From assembly GCF_030253575.1 (NCBI RefSeq), contig NC_080557.1, positions 5,079,001 to 5,143,000 on the forward strand: a stretch of DNA of 64,000 nucleotides, given 5' to 3'. The stretch comes from Rhododendron vialii (lineage: Eukaryota; Streptophyta; Magnoliopsida; Ericales; Ericaceae). Under the pieces are notes generated by a model. The model saw only the letters and a list, made by a program, of their open reading frames with translations, did not search any database and was not told where the DNA came from. The position numbers and the translations under genes were made by a program. Each line of letters starts with the position of its first letter. Position 1 is the stretch's first letter. Below, piece after piece: positions 33,305-44,470 of the stretch.

Positions 33305-34998
33305 CTCAAGGATGAGGTATCGTATGTTTGTTATGTTTTGTTAGTTGAGCCAAAAAAATATTAAAGAAGTCTTAATTGATGAGTGCTGGGTTGATGGTAT
33401 GCATGAAGAGTTAAATTAATTTGAGCGTAATAATGTTTGGGAGTTAGTTCCAAGACCCTCGCACACTAATATTATTGGTACAAAATGGATTAATTTTTAA
33501 AAACAAATCTAACGAACAAGGTATTGTTGTTAGAAATAAAGCTGTCTCATAGTTCAGGGATACACACAGGTTGAGGGAATTGATTTTGATGAAACATTTG
33601 CTCCTGTAGCTAGGCTAGAGTCTATCCATGTTATGCTAGCTGTCGCATGTTTTTTGGGCTTTAAATTATTTCGAATGGATGTTAAGAGTGCTTTTCTCAA
33701 TGGTGTCATAAAGAAGAAATCTATGTTTCAGGGGTTCGAAGGCCCATGCAAAACTGATCATGTGTATCGTTTAAACAAAGCTCTCTATGGGTTAAAACAA
33801 GCTCCCCGAGCTTGGTATGAGAGGTTGACAACTTTTCTATTAAGTAAAGACTTTGTTAGAGGAAGTGTCGATAAAACGCTTTTTGTCCAGCATAAGGGAA
33901 AGCATTTACTTGTAGTTCAAATTTCCATGGATGATATTATTTTTGGGTCTACATCTCCTGCTCTTGTAAATGAATTTTTTGATTTTATGCAAAGCAAGTT
34001 CGAGATGAGCATGATGGGCGAGCTTACATTTTTTCTTGGGTTACAAGTACGTCAATTTGAACATGGAATATTAATTGTATCTCAAACTAAGTATGCCTCC
34101 AACTTAGTTAAGAAATTTGGTCTTGAATCTGCTAAACACTCTCGTACACCGATGAGCACTAATACAAAATTGTCAAAAGACTTAGATGGCGTCTCTATAG
34201 ATCAGACTCTTTATCGTAGCATGATTGGTGGTCTCCTCTATTTGATTGCAAGCAGGCCTGATATTGCCTTTAGTGTTGGAGTCTGTGCTCGTTCCCAAGC
34301 CAATGCTAAAGAGTCTCATCTTGCAACAGTTAAGCGTGTTATAAAATACATTAACGGAACCATGGGTTATGGTATTTGGTTGTCTAACGATACTAATTCA
34401 AACTTAGCTGGTTTTTCTGATGCTGACTGGGTTGGGTGCGCTGATGACCGTAAAAGTACTTCGGGGGGATGTTCTTACATTGGAAATAATCTTGTAGCGT
34501 GGTTTAGTAAGAAACAGAATTCTATTTCCTTATCTACTGCCGAAGTGGAGTACATCGCAGCAGGTAGTGCGTGTACAGCATCTCTGGATAACAAATGCTG
34601 CATGAGTACCGGTTACCTCAAGAATGCAATACTGTTTACTGTGACAACGCGTACAAGTGCTATTAACATCCCGAAAAATCCTGTGCAACACTCTCGCACA
34701 AAAGCACATTGATATTCGTCACCATTTCAACCGAGATCTCGTAGAAGATGGTACAGTCACACTTGAATACCTTGACACTACTCATCAAAAAGCTGATCTT
34801 TTCACCAAACCCCTTGACTTCCATCGCCTTGATTGTCTCCGCAAGTCGGTTGGGGTATGTCTCCTTGATTGGGTTGGTTCTTCTGTCTCTATTATTGCTA
34901 TTTGCTTTTCTTTCAATCAAGTAGTCTTCGTTTATTTGATTTACCTTTTTTTTTTGAAAAAAAAAATTAAAATAGCTAAAATTTTGTGTTGGACGTAG
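33305..34998 (+). pseudogene. Copia reverse transcriptase-RNase H remnant
   Basis: The main frame, 33633-34712, carries KSAFLNG, LYGLKQAPRAWYERL, a catalytic box reading SMDDIIFG (YVDD in the family), TRPDIAF-like SRPDIAF, and RNase H motifs SDADWVG, KSTSGG and STAEVEYIA. Upstream to 33305 the RT N-terminus (WVDGMHEELN, NVWELVPRP, DETFAPVARLES) is scattered over frames. Downstream the RNase H C-terminus shifts at about 34705 into the frame ending 34998 (RHHFNRDLVEDG, ADLFTKPLD). The catalytic aspartates remain, but the frames are broken. Confidence 0.88.
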
Positions 34999-35290
34999 CA
35001 TGTTGCTTTAGTTGTGTGTAATCATCTATGGGTTTCACATAAATGCACATTTTTTTTCAAATGCATGCGTACTTCTTGTTGATCCCCACTCATGCGCTAT
35101 TTTTGGACATTAGTTGCATCATGCTTTATGACTATATGATCGCCACATTTACACGTCAGGATTAGAGAGATTATTCAGATTGGATAGTTGGTTCTCATGT
35201 CCATTGGAATGTCTCATTTTGTTTCCTCGGCGATTGACCTTTTGGCATCTTGGTTGGATATGGTGTTCTCTTGGTTTCTTTGAAAACAAA

Positions 35291-35335
<45 letters not shown>

Positions 35336-36310
35336 ACAAAAACATATAAGAAAGACAAAAGTCTATTTGTGAGTTCTTAATGCTTATCCGGGCGTTCATC
35401 TGAGTATCGGACAATTGGGTTGAGGTATTCTCCCTCTGAGCGTTCGTGTCACAAAATGAATAGACATTGTGAAGGCAACCATGTTGGACCACTGACTTAG
35501 TAACCGGGGATTGGGTATGAGGTACTCTTATTTCATATATTCGTGTCAAACGGCAGTGGGGTAAAAATATAAAAACACGTGTATTTATTTGAAAGCATCA
35601 ATAAAAATTGATATGACAAAATACTCATTGGTTGAGGGGGAGTATTTAATCGTTGAAGGAGAGTTATTTCTAAGCCTTGGGATGTCATTTGTGTCATCAT
35701 GCCTGGTTTGACTTCGTGGGAGGAAGGGTGGTTGTCATTCTCATGGAACATGAGAAATCATGTATCCGAAGATGGTGGTCTTAATATTTCAAACGTGTCA
35801 CACACCCACTATTGTCATGGTCTCATATTGCATGTTGTACTTAATTCCAGATTTCTTCATGCTTGGGATACATACAAGTTCTCTCATGCATTTCAAAAAC
35901 ATGTAGTGACATTTATTGATTCTCATGGTTGAGTATTCATCTCTAGATCCATGTGTTTGTCTTCCCCGAATTTTTAAAAAAACAAAAAACAGAGTATTTT
36001 TAGTCATATAAAAATCTTCCGTTTTGTTTTGGGCTCTAAGGCAGTGAGCCATCTTTCTTTTGAACTCTACACGGTTCAAAGTGTTTCTAAATGGGCCACA
36101 TATTTTTTTTTAACATCACTTCCATGTTTTAATTAAGTGCTTATTTCTATGTGCTCTACCTTTGTCATTCCGGGACAAAAAAGGGTAGTAATTTATTGAT
36201 TAACCGATTATCTTTTTCAGATTTGTGTCTGCGCGCAGCTTTTCACAATTGTGCTCCATCTATTAAGGGATAGGTTAATCGTGCTATGCTTGTTTTGTCA
36301 TGGAAGTGTC
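34999..36310 (+). other. Copia 3' non-coding region with polypurine-like tracts
   Basis: No env-like reading frame is visible. Purine-rich tracts (for example GAGGGGGAGTATT near 35635) recur before the main polypurine tract. Sireviruses are known for repeated polypurine tracts in this place. Confidence 0.5.
35291..35334 (+). repeat. Homopolymer run of 44 G
   Basis: An uninterrupted run of G with an A-rich left edge. It generates false proline- or glycine-rich open frames on both strands. It may be an expanded polypurine-like tract or an assembly artefact. Confidence 0.9.
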
Positions 36311-36322
36311 AAAGGGGGAGAT
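36311..36322 (+). other. Polypurine tract of the copia element
   Basis: AAAGGGGGAGAT is directly followed by TGTAAGGTCC, the LTR start. This is the plus-strand primer position in copia elements. Confidence 0.75.
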
Positions 36323-37130
36323 TGTAAGGTCCATATTTTGGCAAATCCCATGACAAAAATCCCGTTTGATTTGTATCCCGTTAATTAAGTTGTATCTTAT
36401 TTTCTAGAGCATCTGTTTTATGGAAAAGATATCAATTGTATTATGTAACTGATAGGGAGAGTGTGTTAAGGGAATCAATTTGGAAGGAAATCATTTTGCA
36501 TAGAGGATTTTGTGCATATGCTATATTAGAAAAGGAAATGCAGAAATCGTGGGTGGCAATATGAAAGTGATTGTCTGTCATAGTGCTCGAGCAACTCAAG
36601 ATAGGTTACATTTAGTGCTCGAGCAACGTTCTTTTTTTTTTCTTTAGCAGTCTATTTATATGCGGCTTTGCTGGCTTTTCAAGACCACCGACATATCAGA
36701 GCTATTCACCTTTGTCTCCAATACCGAGTAATGTCTAATGGTGACCGGTTCTTACCTCTTGGAGTTACAGATGATTCGGAGATCATGAACCTTTCTACAT
36801 AAACTCCAAGTGCTCTTTTCAACCATTGTTCCAACTAATTGAAACATTCTTCCAGTGGATTCTGGAAGTATATCGGAGGACTTGTGGATTCAAGGCGTGC
36901 CGCAATCAACCACTTGGTGTGGCGTACGTGGATTCGAAAAATCGATCTTTGGTCAGTCAGTGAGGATTCACGATTGTTTAATTACGATTGTTTGTAACTA
37001 CACAATGATTACTTTTAGTGGTTCGATTTCCTCCCATGGTTTTTACCCTTTTTAAAGGGTTTTCCACGTATATTCTTGTGTTCACCTATTATTGCTTTTC
37101 GTTCCTTTATTATGTTGCTTTTGAGAATTT
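36323..37130 (+). repeat. 3' LTR of the copia element (right end approximate)
   Basis: It begins TGTAAGGTCC right after the polypurine tract. The right end is inferred from a GGGTTTTCCACGTA motif near 37059-37072, which in this group lies shortly before the LTR end. I could not confirm a CA terminus or a target duplication. Confidence 0.5.
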
Positions 37131-37209
37131 GATAGCGAAAAAAATATATGAAACAAAAACAAAAACAAAAAGATATTAATAACACAAATCTTACTAAATT
37201 CAAGACACA

Positions 37210-37766
37210 AGGTAACTTAAATTTGTAGCATAACCACAACGTACGTACAAATTAATATAATGAGGACATGCAAAAAGAAAAGTGCCCGATAGCACTTTCC
37301 TAACATAAAAAACCCAGGGCATGGCATGATCCAAGAACAACTATGAGGTGCTCTTTGTTGTGCGGAAGTGATTATGAATATTGAATCGAAGAACAAAAAT
37401 AGATGTGTGAAGCAAACCAAACGTGAAAGAATGAGAGAAAAACAAACAAAAGGAGAGAGAGACACACAGATATACGTGGTTCGGTCTTACTTTAAGATGT
37501 AAGCCTAGTCCACGGGTAGTCAATCAATGGCTTCACTAAATAAATACAAATGCTCAAAGAGCTACAAAGAAGAAGTTCTGCAGAAACTCTTCTACCCAAA
37601 TCTCACCAAAGCCAAAACAAAGAGGCAACTCTCTCAAACCCTAATCCGATGCCTAATATTTGCTCTCACACCAATAAAGAGGCATAACATGTGTATTTAT
37701 ACCCAAAGACAAGTTGCCTACCAAAAGGAAACCTAATTGGGTTAGGAAACCCCCAAAAAATGAAGT
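37210..37766 (-). repeat. Probable LTR fragment, left part
   Basis: The minus strand contains CCGTGGACTAGGCTTAC and AACCACGTATATC, wording typical of copia LTR leader regions, plus a GAGAGAGAGACACACAG stretch. It is interrupted at 37767 by the small LTR element and continues after 39403. Confidence 0.35.
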
Positions 37767-37771
37767 CAAAA

Positions 37772-38216
37772 TGATGCAGCGCAGCCTCCTTTTACGAAAC
37801 TATTTGCAATAAGAGATCACGAACTTGCTTATGTTAAAGATTCTCTCTTTGAAACATAAACACAAATGGGTATGAACTAGAGGTACTCCCTCTTCGAACA
37901 CACAATAATGAGAAAACCCTCAATTTTCATTAATTCAATAAAACAACTCTATTTTAATGTCATCCTACAACTTATTTTATACTAAAAACCTAAGACCAAA
38001 AAGGAATCAGCAAAACAAGAAGCTGAATCCCGGTGAATCACTATTTGACTCAATATTACCAAAATCAAAAGATTTGATCTCAAAATACTAAATATTAAAA
38101 GAAAACTTGCCAAAACAAATGGCACTTAAAGCGAAATATTCAAAAATAATTTATAACCAAAATAATAAAACTAAATATCTATTTCTTAAATAATAAACCA
38201 TTTCCATTCTGCATCA
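37772..38216 (-). repeat. 3' LTR of the small element (445 bp)
   Basis: Direct copy of 38953-39397 in the same orientation. It is preceded on the minus strand by the purine tract at about 38217-38230. Confidence 0.92.
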
Positions 38217-38374
38217 TTCTCCCCGTCTTGAAGAAACTCGTCCTCGAGTTTATAAAGTTGGATTCGTCGTGACTTGTCTGCATCAATCTTGTACCTCAAA
38301 TTAATTTTTCGGACCCCAAACTGTAAAGATGAGTTAGGAAAAATAAAAGCAATATTGTTTGCCACAATTTGCTC

Positions 38375-38821
38375 TTAGTATGCAATCCAAATATTCTTCT
38401 TCATAATAGCTTTAGTACATTCCCAAAAAGAATCCTCAAATTGATTTCCCCAACCAATCTCACCACCTTCAAGCATGGTAAAAACTTTTTTTCCAATATT
38501 TTTTGATTTTTTTTCTTCTGTAATTTTCTCCACCGGTTTTTCATCAAAAACTGGTGGTTTACTCCAATCCACTACTGGATCTGGAATAATATTTACTGTG
38601 AATGGCCACTCAATAGTAGCTTCATTCACCATTGCCCTCCCCCTCGTCTGATGATTATCAGCCAAAGGTTTGGTGATAGAAACATCATCCGACACCTCTT
38701 CCTCTTTCAGAAACCAAGGTTGAACTGGACGATGACGAAGTGGGATTGCAACTTCAAAAGCCTCCATGCGTTGGGTAAGCAACCCAATCGCCGCCAAGAC
38801 TTGCTGCAATCTTTCATCCAT
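38375..38821 (-). CDS. Gag-like remnant ORF in the small LTR element (148 aa)
   Basis: The frame starts MDERLQQVLAAIGLL and is acidic and lysine-rich (KITEEKKSKNIGKK). A second frame just upstream (38919, MAGGRAGGRGGRGG) resembles the Gly/Arg-rich start of many retrotransposon Gags, and the two may once have been one frame, now separated by a frameshift. I recognise no domain. It is probably a leftover of the parental element's gag and not functional. Confidence 0.45.
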   Translation of the reverse strand: MDERLQQVLAAIGLLTQRMEAFEVAIPLRHRPVQPWFLKEEEVSDDVSITKPLADNHQTRGRAMVNEATIEWPFTVNIIPDPVVDWSKPPVFDEKPVEKITEEKKSKNIGKKVFTMLEGGEIGWGNQFEDSFWECTKAIMKKNIWIAY

Positions 38822-38952
38822 TCGAGCATCTCGAGCAACCTCATCTCGCTCATAGACTTATCAACACTAGTAGTATGACCTCCTCTTCCACCTCGACCTC
38901 CAGCACGTCCTCCGGCCATAGTCAGGATTGAAACGAGAGCTCTAATACTAAC

Positions 38953-39397
38953 TGATGCAGCGCAACCTCCTTTTACAAAACTATTTGCAAGAAGAGATCA
39001 CAAACTTGCTTATGTTAAAGATTCTCTCTTTGAAACATAAACACAAATGGGTATGAACTAGAGGTACTACCTCTTCGAACACACAATAATGAGAAAACTC
39101 TCAATTTTCATTAATTCAATAAAACAACTCTATTTTAATATCACTCTACAACTTATTTTATACTAAAAACCTAAGACCAAAAAGGAATCAGCAAAACAGG
39201 AAGCTGAGTCCCGGTGAATCACTATTTGACTCAATATTACCAAAATCAAAAGATTTGATCTCAAAATACTAAATATTAAAAGAAAACTTGCCAAAACAAA
39301 TGGCACTTAAAGCGTAATATTCAAAAATAATTTATAACCAAAATAATAAAACTAAATATCTATTTCTTAAATAATAAACCATTTCCATTCTGCATCA
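38953..39397 (-). repeat. 5' LTR of the small element (445 bp)
   Basis: Direct copy of 37772-38216 with scattered substitutions. The decayed primer-binding site abuts its inner end at about 38940-38952. Confidence 0.92.
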
Positions 39398-39402
39398 CAA
39401 AA

Positions 39403-40670
39403 TGTGGCTACATTCTCGCGCGTCAACCAGTAGTCCGACCGGTAGATGCGCCTGACTACAGGTCCCCAAATACACTGCTGCGCCAGTCCTTGTAGCTTCT
39501 GGCTGGTAGTTCCGTGGTAGTCCTTGACTACCGGGCTGACTACCAATGTACAAATCGAGCCGAAATTCAACACTCTTGGGGCACCAACCATGTGGCGACT
39601 TCAAACCGTTTAATTTCCGCTACACATTTCTACCCGGGTGTTTACATCCGTTGTTGGCACCCAGTCCGAGGCAAGCGTACGTTGGAGGGCCATTTAATTA
39701 TTATGTGATTAAATTGGGCTGCGAAATGATATTATTACAAGTTAAAATAATTGGGCCAAGCCAATACAGATTAGGCCCAATTGGTTTTTACACAATTCGG
39801 CCACGGGCTACAGATATTTTAGGCCTTAAATATAAAGGCCCGTGATTAAATATGGTTATTTGAGATATAGTGGAAGGATCCCATATAAGTAGGAGCGTGG
39901 GTTCTGGGAGGTTGAGCATTACTCGGCCATTTGACTATTTGACCAAGTCAAAATGGCCTATTGCTCTTTGATTTTCACGAGAAAAGATAATGGAAAGGGC
40001 CCACTATCTTTAGTAACCTCCATTAACAGATTAACCACCCGTTACCAAAGAAAATACATGTTGCATTCAGCCAACTTCCAATAACCACTCATTACCCCAT
40101 GATCCCATGAATTGGAAGTTACAAAGGACATATGGAGTCACAATGAGAAGCCAATAAATTCGTTTGCATGCAGAACCGTGAAGATGCTTGGCCTTTAAAT
40201 ACTAGTTCACAAGAAGAAAAAAGAGTTCTCACACCAATCAAGTCAAGCGTTTAAACCGAAGTCTTCCCAATGAAGCAACTTTCCTACTTTCAGCAAAGTA
40301 GATTATCGAGTACCTCGTATTCAAACCCATTCGAACTCACTTTTTCAAGTAGTTTGAATTTTACTTTTCCTTGTACCCAACTTTATTATTCCGACATAAT
40401 AAAGTTCATCTTTATTTTTACGTTGATTTCTTTCCTACACGGTTAGGAAATTGCTAAGTCCTCGCTCGTTGAGGCAAAACAACAAACCATCACTGCAATC
40501 TAGCATTTAGGTTTGCAGCACTTTTGCCGTACAGTTATGAAATCAGAAAAGGGACGCCTAGCTCTTACGTTAGACGCGACAAGTCTTGGCACGCCCGCGC
40601 GCTCAATCCTTGAGCCATTTCGGAGCCAAACACCAGGATAAAATATACAGATTTCATATGAATTTGTGGT
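39403..40670 (-). repeat. Probable LTR or leader fragment, right part
   Basis: No gene is seen. The segment continues the sequence interrupted at 37767. It includes a GCCTTTAAATACTAG TATA-like motif near 40190, and GC-rich stretches at 39412-39560 and 40550-40640 unlike the neighbouring AT-rich DNA. I read it as retrotransposon LTR or untranslated leader, but could not find matched ends. Confidence 0.3.
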
Positions 40671-40725
40671 AAGGAAGGGTGTTGGGACACGAATGTGGCA
40701 CTGCGCGCCAAAGACCATTGAATAA

Positions 40726-41875
40726 TTATTCCTTGATCGAAACACTCATCGAGTCGTTCTGGGTAACTGCAATTGGATTTGGTGGTGAGGCCGTATCTCC
40801 AGTCGACTGGACAGTACTTTCAATGGGCTTAGTTCCACATTGTGCCTTTCGAACCAAAAATCTTATGCCTGCAATTAAACACAGAAGCAAAATTGCTAAA
40901 GGTAGCGGCCCCAAAGCTGTCACTTGTAGTAGTGGAAATACTATCAAGCCAAGTAGTATCAATTGAACCTGGTATGGTAGCACCCGGAGAAATGATATCA
41001 CAACGGCCCACATATAACAGTAACCAAAATGACAAGGTTTACAAAGTTATACATTGCCGTGGGGGAGACGACAATGACGGAAAATGTATAAGCGAACGCC
41101 ATGATCATGATCGCAAACCACAAGATCTCAGCTCGAATAAACCCTAAAGCCCTTTTTTGCGTTGGCAAAACAACAATGAGCTCTAAGATTGTAGTCAAAG
41201 ACAAAAAGAATCCTACCATGTTGAAATACATTAAGTACAGATCGCTTTGGGATTGGTATAAGCAAGTATAGCTTTCCCAGCCTGGTGTTCTGTCGATGTG
41301 TCTTGCCAAACACCACCAGGGGGGTTGACCCCGACTTGGAATGACATCGTCGCCATCAGCGATGATATTATCATTAATGTATCATTTTTCTTCTTCTACC
41401 AATAAGGATCAAATGGGAAAAAAAAGTTTGTCGGATCTCTTAACCACAGATTCACGTAGGACGTCTTTGATATACTCATCACTATTCTTATCTTCACTCT
41501 CTACAACTCGGGAATGAATATCCAGCGTCATCCACTCACTCCCAGTTCTTGCATTCACATCTATTAATTGACCAATCTCACCGTCACCTTTTCTTTTTTT
41601 TATGCGCTCAAGCAGCAGATGTTTGATAATCTGACAGTGTTGTTCCTCTTCCCTTCATCCAAGGGTTTTGTTTTTTTACCAAAAAAAAAAAAATGCCAAA
41701 AATTTAACAATAAAAAGTTTGAATATGGACATACCTCATATCGATCGTTTACCAAAAACAGCGAGATGCAATATGTTGTTGTCATTGATATCAGTACGAT
41801 TTGGTTGATTTCCTTGTCGATCAACCACATTTGATTGGACATCGATAAAAGTGAACGCACATACTATGTCATAGC
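40726..41875 (-). pseudogene. Ankyrin-repeat/PGG-domain protein pseudogene
   Basis: Ankyrin-PGG proteins are plant membrane proteins with N-terminal ankyrin repeats and four C-terminal membrane segments, several linked to immunity. Here an ankyrin fragment (NDNNILHLAVFGK, about 41745-41785) ends at a GT donor at 41734. A 104-base intron follows, then exon 2 starts at 41630 (IIKHLLLERIKKRK). The PGG core MATMSFQVGVNPPGGVW is at about 41310-41360, then hydrophobic segments FFLSLTTI and FAYTFSVIVV, and a last hydrophobic part ending at 40726. At least three frame changes (near 41415, 41265, 41012) break it. Most ankyrin repeats are missing, lost at or beyond the solo-LTR insertion at 41881. It is a tandem paralog of the gene at 44471-48695. 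Confidence 0.85.
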
Positions 41876-41880
41876 AATAG

Positions 41881-42566
41881 TGTGGGGCTCCGTTCCGAAT
41901 GGTTCATGCTTTCTGGAAGTGGGTTCGAGATCTGCTCCTAGTTCCTTCCTTCACCCTGCAAAAATGAAGCACGACTAAAGACCACACCGGAGGTTCTTCG
42001 AGATGGCCCTCCAGTGCAAGAGTCAGTTTACTTGCAGAGAGAAATTAAGAACCAGGAGCTAGGGTTTTTCTTTTGTGCATACCTCTTCCAAGTAGGCATA
42101 ATGGGATATTTATAGGGAACCTCTTAGCTTGATCTCCAAGATTGCACCAACGCTCAACACGCGTCGGCTGACGCCACTCCTACGTCACGTTTAGGGTTTT
42201 GTAACCATTTACAGGATGAGCTGGCACCTTCACGTGCCCCCATCGCTATCCTCATAACCGTTTGGATGACGTCACAACCATCATCATTGCCACGGTTGCT
42301 GTTCCCATGCAGGCGAGCTGGAACGATGGCTACGCTTCGTTCGGAACCGAGTGTGTTGTGCGACCTCGGAGGGTGTCCAACCGAACGCGTTTCCTCCCTC
42401 GCGTGGGTGCTGGAGACTGAGGTGATTAAGGAAGTCGTAATTAATGAGACCCTCGGCTACGGAGGCCTTCGGCATTCCGAACATTGAGAGAAAGATGACT
42501 TGGAGTTGATAGAGATACTGGATCACGTTCGGAAATGGCACGAGCCATTTTGCTCGGCCTACTACA
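41881..42566 (-). repeat. Solo LTR (686 bp, TSD AATAG), Tat-like
   Basis: It runs TGTGGGGCTCC...GGCCTACTACA with AATAG on both sides (41876-41880, 42567-42571). The minus strand has CTATAAATATCCC near 42107-42120, like the TATA box in the LTR at 7017-7573. The ends (…CCCCACA here, …CCCCTACA there) and the CGGA/TCGG-rich wording are also alike, so it is probably a related family in minus orientation. Confidence 0.88.
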
Positions 42567-42571
42567 AATAG

Positions 42572-43548
42572 CAAGCCATATAGTAGTATCAACAAACCCC
42601 GCTATTGAAGTTGGATTTGTAGCATTTTGAAGACTGCATTACGAAAAAATTTGGTCGCTGTGGAGAACAAGTTTGGGAATATTGCATTTTGGAATGTTGA
42701 TGCGGAAAAGGAGGATGGAGATGGGATGTACCCAAACCCGATTCGAGGCCAGTCTCGGGGATTCTATTTCAACCACGTTCATTGTCAAAGGTATTGCTTT
42801 TGTAATTTACTTAATTGAAGTTCACGTTTTTAGTCCTCTAATTAAATAACTAAATGACTCTTCGATAGAATTAATGACTCTTTGATTGACGAAATGACTC
42901 GAAGACTTTGACCAAAAATAATATAGACAGACTAAAACTGAAATTGAATAGAATTGATACGTGTTAAAATGTTAGGCCGCGCCTCCATAATTTTCCCCAC
43001 TCAAACCGGTCCAAGTACCTGTTGGCTATATATGAGATCTGCTTCATTATGCTCATGCGATAACTGATGGTGCATAAACTCTTCTGAACTTGTGTCGATA
43101 ATACTTAGGTGGGTGTGATATATATGTTGGGCCGCTCGGCAATAAAAAGAATGTACTTTTTTTCTCAGTCGCATTTGAATTTTGAGTTCATTTCTGAATA
43201 ATATTTTGGATTTTATGTACATAAACAAGATAACTAGACGAGCGTGCAAATGGTATATCACGTATCATGCAGAAGAGCGAAAGAGGAAAATCAACCTGAC
43301 TTAAGATTAATCTCTAATCAAATCTGAGATGTGAAAGAAGAAGATATTACGGTGACAACATTTTTTTCCTTCTTAATTAGAAGTTTCTTTAGGATGTTAA
43401 AAGCAGTAGTTTAAGAAACTGATATGTGAGCTAGCCTCAAAACTGACAATAATAGATATACAATAACAATAACAAAACTCATCTAGTCTCCAAACATTGG
43501 GGGTAATGGACAGGAATAGATATACAATAAGAATAAGGGAATGACTTT
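42572..43548. other. Intergenic, no feature recognised
   Basis: AT-rich sequence without a recognisable gene. Near 43450-43540 the words AATAGATATACAATAA and CAATAACAATAA/AATAAGAATAAG occur twice, a small local duplication. Confidence 0.5.
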
Positions 43549-43844
43549 GGTGTCCCCGGTCATTTTGGAGGCACCGTAACTTTTTGTATAACAAAACCAT
43601 TATGAGTATAACCAAAACCTATTATGAGCATAACCAAAACCACTATGAGCATAACAGAACCATAGCAAAGCATAACTTATTTGTTATGCCTTGATTGGGT
43701 TTGGTTATGCCTTGGTTGGTTTTTTGGATATTCCCTGATTATACCTTGTTTGGGTTCGGTTTTGCTTGTAATGGGCTTTAGTTATGCTCATAATAGTGAA
43801 GTTATGCCAAAAATTACGGTGTTCCCAAAATGACCGGGGACACC
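43549..43844. mobile_element. Foldback MITE (about 296 bp)
   Basis: The ends are GGTGTCCCCGGTCATTTTGG and its near-perfect complement CCAAAATGACCGGGGACACC, extended inward by TACGGT/ACCGTAA. The arms continue as imperfect complements rich in GCATAACCAAAACC/GGTTTTGGTTATGC words. I could not find a clear target duplication, so the superfamily is open. Confidence 0.82.
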
Positions 43845-44470
43845 ATAGCATCATCCGAAGAATAATCTTCCAGACGTGTCCTTGTACACAAACCTGAGGT
43901 TAGGAGACACGAGCCTCCATATCTTGAGATATAATTTTAAACTGAGAACAGATCAATTGTAAACTGGTCACATGTACTCTCGAAAGCTTGTTATTATTAG
44001 AAAATGGAATTGGACCTGTAGATAGTTCTCCTAGAATTTAACTTGACACGAAGTGTTGAGAGAGATTGAAGTTATTGAACGTTATTCAACAATCAATTCA
44101 AATAATTTTCAGAAGTTAATAGTAATTTGGTGTCTTTTCTAGAATATATTTAATTAGAAACATTTTTCCTGGTATATGGGCCATTAGTTTCAATTTACAG
44201 CATTTTCCTTTAAAAGTGGGCTAATATATGTATGTGTTAAATAATGATGTCTTCTTGGAATCTCCTTATTTTTCATACATGGAGATTGATTTTTACAGAC
44301 ATATTTTGAACTGAAGTACACTCAATTTCATGCCTATGAGACATATAACACATCGTTATACATTACAGTCCTTTTCCGACTACATGTGCTACAATACACT
44401 TATGCAACATGAGGGGTGTGTATTGTAACACCTTCCGGGGAAAACTCACAGCACGAGCATGATCAAAAGA
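43845..44470. other. Intergenic, no feature recognised
   Basis: AT-rich sequence downstream (3') of the second ankyrin-PGG gene. It may hold its 3' untranslated region. Confidence 0.45.

Larger units (their letters stand above)
31430..37130 (+). mobile_element. Degenerate Sirevirus-like Ty1/copia retrotransposon
   Basis: Domain order is zinc knuckle, protease, integrase, reverse transcriptase, RNase H, then about 1.3 kb of non-coding sequence, a polypurine tract and an LTR start. Integrase before RT defines copia. A C-terminal stretch like VQHSRTKAHIDIRHHF and the long 3' region with several GGGGGAG-type tracts suggest the Sirevirus (Maximus/SIRE) group. Many stops and frameshifts interrupt it, and no 5' LTR or primer site is identified. 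The right boundary is approximate. Confidence 0.85.
37772..39397 (-). mobile_element. Complete small non-autonomous LTR element (1626 bp, TSD CAAAA)
   Basis: Two direct 445-bp LTRs (37772-38216, 38953-39397) flank a 736-bp interior. The ends are TGATGCAG...CTGCATCA, and CAAAA lies on both sides (37767-37771, 39398-39402). On the minus strand the 5' LTR is followed by TTAGTATTAGAGC, a decayed match to the initiator-Met primer site. A purine tract (ACGGGGAGAA) precedes the 3' LTR. About ten or more differences between the LTRs suggest an older insertion. It is TRIM-like but slightly larger than typical. Confidence 0.93.

Noticed and set aside
35149..35549. Proline-rich and glycine-rich frames
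   Set aside because: They are produced by the G44 homopolymer, not by coding sequence.
42266..42595. Open frames of 73 and 103 codons on both strands
   Set aside because: They lie within the solo LTR 41881-42566 (TSD AATAG) and its edge, and show no protein similarity I can recognise.
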